The notes below the pieces were generated by a model, which worked only from the letters and a program-made list of their open reading frames with translations, was not told the DNA's origin and searched no databases. A stretch of DNA of 15,947 nt, from NCBI GenBank assembly GCA_002407905.1, contig DHPL01000007.1:8672-24618 (forward strand), written 5' to 3'. Below are positions 7,274 to 13,878 of this stretch, piece after piece. The DNA comes from Anaerolineaceae bacterium UBA5365 (lineage in GTDB: Bacteria > Chloroflexota > Anaerolineae > Anaerolineales > Anaerolineaceae). The stretch's first letter is position 1. Each line of letters opens with the position of its first letter. Both the position numbers and the translations under genes were made by a program.

Positions 7274-8250
7274 AAAAGGCTCGCAAAATCACGGACGGCG
7301 GGCCGCGCACCCCGCTGCGCACGCATATCCTGATCATCATCATTCTGGTGATCTGGCTTTTGCCCACCATCGGGCTCTTTGTTACTTCCTTCCGCCCCAT
7401 CCAGCGCATCAACACATCGGGCTGGTGGACGGTGTTTTCCCCGGACCCGGAAGTGAAGCAAGCCGATGGCAGCCCTGCTGCCACACTCACCCTGGATAAC
7501 TACATCGATTCGCTGATGGGTTATCGGGGCACCAAGACCTACCGCGCAGAATGTGCCAGCGGCTCCCCGGGTATCGGGTTGACCTGCACCGCCAGGGACC
7601 TGCTGAACCCGCGCGGGATGGGCATTGCCTTTGTGAACACCCTGCTGGTGACGATCCCGGCGGTGATCCTGCCGATTCTCATCGCGGCGTTCGCGGCATA
7701 CGCCTTTAGCTGGCTGGACTTTAAGGGCCGTTATTTCCTCTTTGCCCTCCTGGTTGGCTTGCAAGTCGTGCCGCTGCAAATGACCCTGGTACCCATCCTG
7801 AAGATCTACGCCCAACTAGGCCTGGCGGGAACATTCTGGGGGGTCTGGCTTTTCCACACCGGTTTCGGCCTGCCCTACGCTATTTATTTACTGCGCAACT
7901 TTATGGGCGGGCTGCCCCGGGACCTTTTTGAAAGCGCCTACCTGGACGGCGCGGACCACTGGACGGCATTCCGCCGCCTGGTACTGCCATTGACCATGCC
8001 GGCGATCGCATCGCTGGCCATCTTCCAGTTCCTGTGGGTCTGGAATGACCTGCTGGTCGCCCTGGTGTTCCTGGGGGGCGCCAAACCGGTGCTCACCTAC
8101 CAGATCAGCAATATGGTCACCAGCATGGGGGCGGGCTGGCACTTACTGACAGCCGCCGCCTTTATTTCGATGCTTCTGCCGATGATCGTATTCTTTGCCC
8201 TGCAGCGTTACTTTGTGCGCGGCATGATGGCCGGAGCAGTAAAAGGTTAG
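7270..8250 (+). CDS. aglG: AglG-like sugar ABC transporter permease
   Basis: A 326-residue MalG-type permease and partner of the preceding gene. The true start is the ATG at 7270, overlapping the upstream stop by ATGA; the frame stays open further upstream but there it is only a shadow of the first permease. An N-terminal helix (about 17-37) is followed by an extracytoplasmic segment of about 80 residues with two cysteines (YRAECASG..., LTCTARDLLNP), typical of AglG, then five helices. The EAA motif is LPRDLFESAYLDGADHW followed by LVLPLTMPA. Stretches such as IPAVILPILIAAFAAYAF and FLWVWNDLLVALVFLGG closely resemble rhizobial AglG as I recall it. No ATPase gene (aglK/msmK type) follows, so a shared ATPase encoded elsewhere is presumably used. 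Confidence 0.9.
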   Translation: MKKARKITDGGPRTPLRTHILIIIILVIWLLPTIGLFVTSFRPIQRINTSGWWTVFSPDPEVKQADGSPAATLTLDNYIDSLMGYRGTKTYRAECASGSPGIGLTCTARDLLNPRGMGIAFVNTLLVTIPAVILPILIAAFAAYAFSWLDFKGRYFLFALLVGLQVVPLQMTLVPILKIYAQLGLAGTFWGVWLFHTGFGLPYAIYLLRNFMGGLPRDLFESAYLDGADHWTAFRRLVLPLTMPAIASLAIFQFLWVWNDLLVALVFLGGAKPVLTYQISNMVTSMGAGWHLLTAAAFISMLLPMIVFFALQRYFVRGMMAGAVKG

Positions 8251-8256
8251 ACATTG

Positions 8257-8278
8257 GGGGGAGCCGGCCGGCTCCCCC
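8257..8278 (+). terminator. 22-bp perfect palindrome after aglG
   Basis: Eleven bases GGGGGAGCCGG are followed by their exact complement, giving a 9-base stem with a GGCC loop directly after the aglG stop. No T-run follows, so it is not a canonical intrinsic terminator. It could stabilise the 3' end of the transporter mRNA or partly separate it from treS. Confidence 0.55.
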
Positions 8279-8284
8279 TCGCGC

Positions 8285-8290
8285 TATAAT
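8285..8290 (+). promoter_or_regulatory. candidate -10 box for treS
   Basis: A perfect TATAAT lies just after the palindrome; no -35 match is found 16-18 bases upstream. If used, the treS mRNA would start near 8297 with a leader of about 110 bases. It allows treS to be transcribed apart from the transporter genes. Confidence 0.45.
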
Positions 8291-8318
8291 CGCCGAAGTT
8301 TGGTTAGGTGTGGAGTTG

Positions 8319-8386
8319 GGATTCCCCATTGAGGGGGCAGGGGAATCCATTTCCTCAGCGGATGCTGAGCGCGGTTTGCGCAGCAA
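8319..8386 (+). promoter_or_regulatory. structured leader of treS (three consecutive hairpins)
   Basis: Hairpin 1 pairs GGATTCCCC (8319-8327) with GGGGAATCC (8340-8348), nine perfect bases. Hairpin 2 pairs CTCAGC (8354-8359) with GCTGAG (8364-8369) around GGAT. A third weaker stem is either GCGC (8369-8372)/GCGC (8378-8381) or TTGC (8376-8379)/GCAA (8383-8386), and it lies about ten bases before the ribosome site AAGGAG. I do not recognise a known riboswitch class. Confidence 0.5.
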
Positions 8387-8406
8387 ATTGAGATCAAGGA
8401 GCGTCA

Positions 8407-10026
8407 ATGACACTCAAGCAAGACCCTAACTGGTTCAAAACCGCCATCTTCATCGAACTCAACCTACGGGCGTATCAGGATTCCAACGCCGATGGCTGGG
8501 GCGACTTTAACGGCCTCACCCGCCGTTTGCCTTACCTGAAGGACCTCGGGGTGGATGCCATCTGGCTGCTGCCCATCTCCCCCTCCCCCATGCGTGATGA
8601 TGGGTACGATGTTTCGGACTACACCGCCATCTACGAGCGCTACGGAACGATGCAGGACTTTGATGCCTTCATTGCCGCGGCCCATGAGTTTGGCATCCGT
8701 GTGCTGGTGGAGATCATCCCCAATCACAGCTCGGACCAGCACCCCTGGTTTCAGGCCTCGCGCGACCCGCAGCACCCCCAGCACGAAGAGTACAAGGACT
8801 TCTACGTTTGGTCGGATACAGACCAAAAATATCAGGACGCCCGGATCATCTTCCTGGATACCGAGACCTCCAACTGGGCCTGGGACGAAAAACGCCAGAT
8901 GTACTTTTGGCACCGTTTCTATTCCACCCAGCCCGACCTGAATTACGACAATCCCGCCGTCCAGCAAGCGATGCTGGATGTCGTTAAGTTTTGGATCGAC
9001 CGCGGTGCCGATGGCTTGCGCGTGGATGCCCCGCCTTACCTCTTTGAACGCGAGGGCACCAACTGCGAAAACCTGCCCGAGACCCACGCTTATCTCAAGC
9101 GCATGCGCGCCTTTGTGGACGAATATGCCCCACAGACCCTGCTGATTTCCGAATCCAACCAGTGGCCAGAAGAAACCATGCCCTACTTTGGCGCCGGCGA
9201 TGAGATGCACATGAACTTCAACTTCCCGCTGATGCCGCGATTGTACATGGCCCTGGCCAAAGGCGACCGGACACCCATCGAGGAGATCATGGCCCGCACG
9301 CCGCCCTTGCCCGAGGGCTGCCAATGGGGCACCTTTCTGCGCTGCCATGACGAGCTGACGCTGGAGATGGTCACGCCGGAAGAGCGCCAGTGGATGTGGG
9401 AAACTTACGCGCCCGACCCAGCCCAGCGGATCAATCTGGGGATTCGCCGGCGCCTGGCACCCTTGATGGATAACGACCCGCGCAAAATCCTGCTGATGCA
9501 CAGCCTGTTATTGACGATGGGCGGCAGCCCCTTCCTGTATTATGGCGATGAGATCGGCATGGGTGATGATGTAACGCGCTTCGACCGCAACGGCCTGCGC
9601 AGCCCGATGCAATGGGATGGGGGCTACAATGGCGGCTTCTCAGATGCCCCGGAGGAGTTGCTTTACGCCAAGCCGATCGATGACCCGGTTTATGGGTACA
9701 AGGCAGTGAACGTGGCCGCGCAGGAACCGGACCCGGAAAGTTTGCTCAACCGCGTGCGCCATCTGATCGCGGTGCGCAAGACGCAGGATCTTTTTGGCCT
9801 GGGCAGCTTTGAATGGGCCGATCTTGGGCCGGATACCAGGAAAGTGGTGGCGTATTTTAGGAAGCATGAGGGCAAGCAGGTGCTTTGCCTGAACAATCTG
9901 ACCGATGAGGCTTTAAGTTTGGACCTTCCCTGGCCTGCCCGCGATTTATTGAACGGGGCTGAATACGCGGGGAGCCTTGAGCTGCCGCCCTTTGGGTACG
10001 TCTGGTTGATGCAGTTGGGTGGCTGA
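8407..10026 (+). CDS. treS: trehalose synthase (maltose alpha-D-glucosyltransferase), GH13
   Basis: A 539-residue cytoplasmic enzyme of the TreS type, EC 5.4.99.16, which interconverts maltose and trehalose. The (beta/alpha)8 barrel starts at FIELNLRAYQDSNADGWGDF. GH13 motifs: region I IIPNHSSDQHPWF (about 103-115), region II DGLRVDAPPY with nucleophile Asp207, region III LLISESNQW with acid/base Glu249, region IV FLRCHDELTLEMV with Asp315. TreS hallmarks are EREGTNCENLPETH after the nucleophile and the DPxYGYxxVNV block. Two positions depart from the usual TreS motifs: Cys313 where NHDEL has Asn, and DAPPY for DAVPY. There is no fused maltokinase. A short C-terminal beta domain follows. The start has AAGGAG at good spacing. 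It follows aglG by 156 bases, in the place held by the alpha-glucosidase aglA in rhizobial agl operons. Confidence 0.92.
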   Translation: MTLKQDPNWFKTAIFIELNLRAYQDSNADGWGDFNGLTRRLPYLKDLGVDAIWLLPISPSPMRDDGYDVSDYTAIYERYGTMQDFDAFIAAAHEFGIRVLVEIIPNHSSDQHPWFQASRDPQHPQHEEYKDFYVWSDTDQKYQDARIIFLDTETSNWAWDEKRQMYFWHRFYSTQPDLNYDNPAVQQAMLDVVKFWIDRGADGLRVDAPPYLFEREGTNCENLPETHAYLKRMRAFVDEYAPQTLLISESNQWPEETMPYFGAGDEMHMNFNFPLMPRLYMALAKGDRTPIEEIMARTPPLPEGCQWGTFLRCHDELTLEMVTPEERQWMWETYAPDPAQRINLGIRRRLAPLMDNDPRKILLMHSLLLTMGGSPFLYYGDEIGMGDDVTRFDRNGLRSPMQWDGGYNGGFSDAPEELLYAKPIDDPVYGYKAVNVAAQEPDPESLLNRVRHLIAVRKTQDLFGLGSFEWADLGPDTRKVVAYFRKHEGKQVLCLNNLTDEALSLDLPWPARDLLNGAEYAGSLELPPFGYVWLMQLGG

Positions 10027-10054
10027 ACCAGTTATTCCTGTTTGGAGTTATCAC

Positions 10055-10084
10055 GAGCGGTGGGTAGGGGTTTGTAATGATTGC
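10055..10084 (+). repeat. end-to-end remnant of the BIME-like family
   Basis: GAGCGGTGGGTAGGGG (10055-10070) is identical to the left flank and end of the copy at 15225 (15216-15231). It runs directly into TTTGTAATGATTG, nearly the same as the tail after the copy at 10356. The two hairpins are missing, as expected from an internal deletion between AGGGG-type ends. Confidence 0.55.
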
Positions 10085-10152
10085 GTTCTGTATGCGGCGT
10101 GGGTTTATTAAGTTGGCAATCTAATGCCCGTAAGGCAATACAGGAGTGAATG

Positions 10153-10266
10153 GTAGGGGAGAGACGAGCGATTGCGAGGCTCTCCCGCATTTTGTGATTG
10201 CCCCATCGTCGGTCCGTGATTCCCGGCATCTGCGGGTTGACCTCACTGCGTTCGATCATCCCCTAC
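10153..10266 (+). repeat. BIME-like element, full copy (114 bp)
   Basis: Terminal inverted repeats GTAGGGGA and TCCCCTAC bound two hairpins: GGGAGAG (10157-10163) with CTCTCCC (10180-10186), and GGGTTGA (10234-10240) with TCATCCC (10256-10262, one mismatch). No target duplication is visible. By eye it is roughly 80 percent identical to the copy at 15225 and the same length. CAATACA occurs 17 bases before the left end, as it does before the copy at 15467. Confidence 0.85.
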
Positions 10267-10355
10267 TGTAGAGGTTCGTAATTATTGCGATCCGAGAGCG
10301 GTCTGCGTTTATGCATTGGTGTTTCAATACCCATGAGAAGACCCAAAAGCGCAAA

Positions 10356-10445
10356 GTAGGGGAGAGCCTCCTGAGGCTGCCATCTCACCGGTCTGTGATT
10401 CCCGGCATTGGCGGGATGACCTCACTGCGTTCGATCATCCCCTAC
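10356..10445 (+). repeat. BIME-like element, shortened copy (90 bp)
   Basis: Both ends match (GTAGGGGAGAG and ATCCCCTAC) and the second hairpin is intact (GGGATGA 10413-10419, TCATCCC 10435-10441). The first hairpin has been replaced by a different stem, GCCT/AGGC around CCTG (10366-10377). The linker CTGTGATTCCCGGCA matches the copy at 10153. It sits about 200 bases after that copy. Confidence 0.8.
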
Positions 10446-10520
10446 CTCAGGGGTTTGTAATTATTGAACTCTACAGCCTGGGTGCTGCCCATGCCGTCAG
10501 CCGCGAAGGCCAATTCTCAT

Positions 10521-11714
10521 TTAATCAGTGAAATCGTCAAAGTAGCCCTGGATATATACCACGGGCGTGCCTTTATCACCGCTGCCGCTGGTGAGGTCGC
10601 AGAGGGAGCCCAACAGATCGGTCACCCGCCGCGGCGTTGTCCCCTCAGTTTCCATCCGCCCCTGGAGGTCATCGCCCTTGGCGCGGATACGCTCGCTCAG
10701 CGCAGCTTCCAGGGCTTCGCCATTCAATTCCGCGAACTCACTATCGGCCAGGTACTTTAACTTCAGCTCGTTCGGCCGGCCGGCCAAGCCGCTGGTAAAG
10801 CCCGGGCTGACAACCGGGTCCGCCAGCTCCCAAATTTCGCCCACCGGGTCCTTAAAGGCCCCGTCGCCGTAAACCATCACTTCCACCACCCGGCCGGAAC
10901 GCCGCAAAATTTCCGCCTGGATCTCCTCCACCAGCGCCTGACAATCTCGCGGGAAGAGCTTAAGCAGGGCATCGCCGGCCTTGTTACTGCCCAGCAGGCC
11001 GTATTGCGGGTTGTAACCGCTGCCGGCTGCTGGCTCGGTTAGCAATTCGTCCAGGCCCAACACGAATGCACCCGCGCCGCGCAGAACACGCTTCGTGCGC
11101 GCCCGGCTGTGGATATCGCAGGCCAGGATCTGGTGGGTATAAGGCAAAATCGCCTGAGGGCGGTTGCTCAGGACCACATCGCATTCCTTGCCCTCCGCCG
11201 CCACGATCTCTTGGTAGTACTGGATGTAATCGATGCCGGTGAAGGGATGCAGCTGGCTGCCGAAGCGCTCCCGGAATGTTTCCAGGCTGAGGACGTCCCG
11301 CCAGGGGTCCACGCCAGCCGCATCGAGTGCTTCCAGGGGGAGGAGGTGATTGCCCACTTCGTCTGCGGGATAGCTTAAAAGCAGGGTAAGGCGCTCGAAT
11401 TTAGCCTGGGCAATGGCCTTGAGGATCATGGCAAAGCGGTTGCGGCTGAGGATGGGGAAAACAAGGCCGAGGTGCGGGCCGGGGAAACGCGCGTTTAAGT
11501 CCTGGCTAAGGGCTTGCAGGCTGGCGTAATTCCCCTGCGCCCGCGCTACAACGCTCTCGGTTATGGCCACCACGTCCCTGGTGCCAATCGGGACGCCCTC
11601 CTCCGTCCAAAAGCGTTCCAGGAGGTCCGGGATGCGTTGAACCAGGTCATCGCCCTCCCGAAAGATGGGAGCGCGCAAGCCGCGTACGGTAGTTCCAACA
11701 AGGCGTTTATTCAT
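10521..11714 (-). CDS. CofE-like (F420-0:gamma-glutamyl ligase family) protein, long form
   Basis: A 397-residue cytoplasmic protein of the CofE superfamily, which in F420 makers adds L-glutamate to F420-0. This is the long form, about 150 residues longer than archaeal CofE. Conserved blocks as I recall them from the family: LVGTTVRGLRAPIFREGDD at the N terminus, VVAITESVVARAQGNYA, HPFTGIDYIQYY, YGLLGSNKAGD, VMVYGDGAFKDPVGEIWELA, and near the end TPRRVTDLLGSLCDL followed by TSGSGDKGTPVV. Start: ATG at 11714 on the minus strand with GGAAAG eight bases upstream. Long-form members are common in bacteria without F420, where their substrate is unknown; no other F420 genes (cofC, cofD, fbiC) are in the window. 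Divergent from the FNT channel. Family confident, reaction not. Confidence 0.85.
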   Translation of the reverse strand: MNKRLVGTTVRGLRAPIFREGDDLVQRIPDLLERFWTEEGVPIGTRDVVAITESVVARAQGNYASLQALSQDLNARFPGPHLGLVFPILSRNRFAMILKAIAQAKFERLTLLLSYPADEVGNHLLPLEALDAAGVDPWRDVLSLETFRERFGSQLHPFTGIDYIQYYQEIVAAEGKECDVVLSNRPQAILPYTHQILACDIHSRARTKRVLRGAGAFVLGLDELLTEPAAGSGYNPQYGLLGSNKAGDALLKLFPRDCQALVEEIQAEILRRSGRVVEVMVYGDGAFKDPVGEIWELADPVVSPGFTSGLAGRPNELKLKYLADSEFAELNGEALEAALSERIRAKGDDLQGRMETEGTTPRRVTDLLGSLCDLTSGSGDKGTPVVYIQGYFDDFTD

Positions 11715-11764
11715 GGCATCTGCTTTCCAGGCAGCGCCCTAAAAGGGATGGGTACTGCCAATCA

Positions 11765-11770
11765 ATTTTA
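11765..11770 (-). promoter_or_regulatory. candidate -10 box for the cofE-like gene
   Basis: On the minus strand TAAAAT stands within GGGTTAAAATTG, about 50 bases before the start codon. The same GTTAAAAT word precedes the pit gene (12788-12795). No convincing -35 box is present, so confidence is low. Confidence 0.35.
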
Positions 11771-11922
11771 ACCCAGACTCAATTCCCGGACAGCCAATCA
11801 GGCTGAAAAGCACAATTTGAGCGGCTGATTATTGCTGATGTGGTGGCCCGAGGACATTCCAGAAACGCCAAAATATTAATAGCGAAAAGGACCTCAAAAG
11901 CCCCGAAAGTGCTGCCCGGGGT

Positions 11923-11928
11923 TATAAT
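11923..11928 (+). promoter_or_regulatory. -10 box implying a leaderless FNT mRNA
   Basis: A perfect TATAAT ends nine bases before the ATG at 11938. Transcription from it should begin at about 11935-11938, leaving no room for a ribosome site, and none is seen. No -35 consensus is visible. Confidence 0.6.
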
Positions 11929-11937
11929 CTCCGCCTA

Positions 11938-12702
11938 ATGTACCAGGACAGCCTCGCCAAGATCCTTACCGCAGCGCGCGCCAAGCTCAATTTCCTCGCG
12001 TCCAACACTTTGGGCTATTTTGCCGCGAGCATGCTGGCCGGCATTTACGTAGGCCTGGGCGTGGTGGCCTATGCCATCCCCGGGGCGGCTTTTGCCGGAA
12101 TGCCGGGCCAAAAATTGCTCATGGGAGCGGTTTTCTCCATTGCCCTCACCCTGGTGGTTTTCGCCGGGGCGGAGCTCTTCACTGGCAACAACCTGGTTCT
12201 CAGCCTGGCCTGGCTGGATGGGAAGGCCAAGGCCGGCGAGGTGTTCAAGCTTTGGGGCGTCTGTTTTCTGGGAAACTGGCTGGGCGGCATCCTGCTGGCG
12301 CTGATGCTGGCTGGCAGCGGCTTCCTGGCAGGAGATTACGGCCAATTCCTTGCCCAAACAGCCCAGGTGAAGGCCGCCTACCCGCCCCTGGAACTGATCC
12401 TGCGCGGGATGCTCTGCAACCTCCTGGTCTGCCTGGCGGTTTGGGCCAGTTACCGATTGGAATCCGAGAGTGGCAAGTTTATTGTGATCCTGCTCTGCCT
12501 GGGCACCTTTGTGGCCGCCGGCTTTGAGCATGTGGTAGCCAACATGACCCTCCTTTCGGCAGCGGTGCTGGTACCGCACAGCCTTTCTTTAAGCATCGGC
12601 GGCTACCTCTACAACCTGGCGCTCTCCGGCCTGGGTAACATTCTGGGCGCCTTCCTGCTCCTGGCCCTGCCCTACTGGCTGGCTTCCCGCAGCCGCCAAT
12701 AA
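11938..12702 (+). CDS. formate/nitrite transporter (FNT) family channel
   Basis: A 254-residue membrane channel of the FocA/NirC family, which forms pentamers passing formate, nitrite or related small anions. The N terminus MYQDSLAKILTAARAKLNFL is typical, so the start is secure despite no ribosome site. Six helices are expected. Family signatures are present: AGAELFTGNN (about 77-85; the omega loop after helix 2, with Thr82) and GFEHVVANM (about 195-203) with the central pore histidine, His198. The Cys often seen after the histidine (FEHCVANM) is Val here. Length is slightly under the usual 260-280. Formate, nitrite and hydrosulfide channels cannot be told apart here, and no nitrite reductase or pyruvate-formate lyase gene is adjacent. 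A TATAAT box nine bases upstream suggests leaderless translation. Confidence 0.9.
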   Translation: MYQDSLAKILTAARAKLNFLASNTLGYFAASMLAGIYVGLGVVAYAIPGAAFAGMPGQKLLMGAVFSIALTLVVFAGAELFTGNNLVLSLAWLDGKAKAGEVFKLWGVCFLGNWLGGILLALMLAGSGFLAGDYGQFLAQTAQVKAAYPPLELILRGMLCNLLVCLAVWASYRLESESGKFIVILLCLGTFVAAGFEHVVANMTLLSAAVLVPHSLSLSIGGYLYNLALSGLGNILGAFLLLALPYWLASRSRQ

Positions 12703-12771
12703 TTTCCCGTTCGTCACTAAAAACAGAATCAGGACGATAGGCGCAAAAGCGCAATGAGCTTTACCCTGTTC

Positions 12772-12795
12772 GTTAACGATTAACTTTGTTAAAAT
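12772..12795 (+). promoter_or_regulatory. pit promoter region with TTAAC repeats
   Basis: GTTAA-CGA-TTAAC (12772-12784) is a perfect small palindrome, followed by GTTAAAAT (12788-12795) whose TAAAAT is a likely -10 box. TTAA words begin at 12773, 12780 and 12789. Spacings of 7 and 9 do not fit the 11-base period of a Pho box, so phosphate control is possible but unproven. The leader would be about 20 bases with no clear ribosome site. Confidence 0.45.
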
Positions 12796-12822
12796 GCCCT
12801 TTACGCTTTACGGCGTGCCCTT

Positions 12823-13869
12823 ATGGAATTTTTAGCTGAACTCATCCAAAACCCTGCCCTGCTCATCACCGTGATCCTCACCATTGGCGTGATCCTGGTA
12901 AACGGCTGGACCGACGCTCCGAACGCGATCGCCACCTGCATCAGCACGCGGGCCATCAAGCCGCAACATGCCATCATCATGGCGGCCGTCTTCAATTTTT
13001 TAGGCGTTTTTGTGATGACGATGATCAACTCCAGCGTGGCCATGACCATCTCCAACATGGTGGATTTTGGCACAGACGTGAAGGCCAGCGCCATCGCCCT
13101 TTGCGCCGCGCTTTTTGCCATCGTGATCTGGGCTACGGCGGCCTGGTACTTTGGCATCCCCACCAGCGAGAGCCACGCGCTGATCGCCGGCCTCACCGGC
13201 TCGGCAATCGCTTTCCATGGCAACTTCAGCGGTGTGAGCGGCGCCGAGTGGTTGAAGGTGGTGATGGGTCTCTTCCTCTCCACCTTTATGGGCTTTGGTT
13301 TGGGCTATCTGATCGTGAAAGCCGTGGAGGCGATCTTTAAACATCAGGACCGGCGCAAGACCAACAAGACCTTCAAGCACGCCCAAATTGGCGGCGCGGC
13401 AGCCATGGCCTTTATGCACGGCGCCCAGGACGGTCAAAAGTTTATGGGTGTTTTTCTGATTGGCATGTTTGTCGCCCGCGGCCAGCCCGTACCGGATAGC
13501 TTCAACATTCCCATCTGGCTCATGCTGCTCACCAGCGTGATCATGGGCCTGGGCACCAGCGTGGGAGGCTACCGGATCATCAAATCCGTGGGGCTGGACA
13601 TGGTGAAACTGGAGACCTACCAGGGCTTCAGCGCCGATATTGCCGCCGCGCTTTGCCTCTTGGCCGCCACGCTTTTCAAGGGCCTGCCGGTCTCCACCAC
13701 CCACACCAAAACCACCGCCATCATGGGTGTGGGCGCAGCCAAGCGCCTTAGAAGCGTTAATTGGGGCATCGTTCGCGAGATGGTGCTGGCTTGGGTGCTT
13801 ACCTTCCCCGGCTGCGCGCTGGTTGCATACACCGTTACCCGGCTCTTCTTGAGCATATTCGTGAAATAG
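12823..13869 (+). CDS. pit: Pit-type inorganic phosphate permease (PHO4 family)
   Basis: A 348-residue inner-membrane carrier of the PHO4/PiT family, which takes up inorganic phosphate as metal phosphate with a cation. The two inverted family repeats are visible: NGWTDAPNAIATCISTRA near residue 28 with GIPTSESHALIAGLTGS near 110, and AFMHGAQDGQKFMG near 200 with GLPVSTTHTKTTAIMGVGA near 290. GTSVGGYRIIKSVG between them is also typical. The length fits compact bacterial PiT without the long cytoplasmic loop of E. coli PitA. The ATG has no good ribosome site (GCGTGCCCTT before it). A DUF47 gene follows after nine bases, the standard pairing for bacterial Pit. Confidence 0.94.
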   Translation: MEFLAELIQNPALLITVILTIGVILVNGWTDAPNAIATCISTRAIKPQHAIIMAAVFNFLGVFVMTMINSSVAMTISNMVDFGTDVKASAIALCAALFAIVIWATAAWYFGIPTSESHALIAGLTGSAIAFHGNFSGVSGAEWLKVVMGLFLSTFMGFGLGYLIVKAVEAIFKHQDRRKTNKTFKHAQIGGAAAMAFMHGAQDGQKFMGVFLIGMFVARGQPVPDSFNIPIWLMLLTSVIMGLGTSVGGYRIIKSVGLDMVKLETYQGFSADIAAALCLLAATLFKGLPVSTTHTKTTAIMGVGAAKRLRSVNWGIVREMVLAWVLTFPGCALVAYTVTRLFLSIFVK

Positions 13870-13878
13870 GAGCGCAAA

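Larger units (their letters stand above)
10027..10520. other. repeat-bearing spacer between convergent treS and cofE-like gene
   Basis: This spacer of 494 bases lies between the 3' ends of two converging genes and holds no credible coding sequence. It contains an element remnant (10055-10084) and two BIME-like elements (10153-10266 and 10356-10445). No intrinsic terminator with a T-run was identified for either gene, so the hairpin elements may take part in 3'-end formation. Confidence 0.7.

Noticed and set aside
8464..9501. Long antisense open frame (345 codons) opposite treS
   Set aside because: It mirrors codon structure of the well-supported treS gene; the translation has no recognisable family and no ribosome site.
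10153..10266. Interpretation as a classic MITE of a DDE transposase
   Set aside because: No target site duplication at any copy, and GTAG-footed hairpins at each end fit REP/BIME better; not fully excluded.
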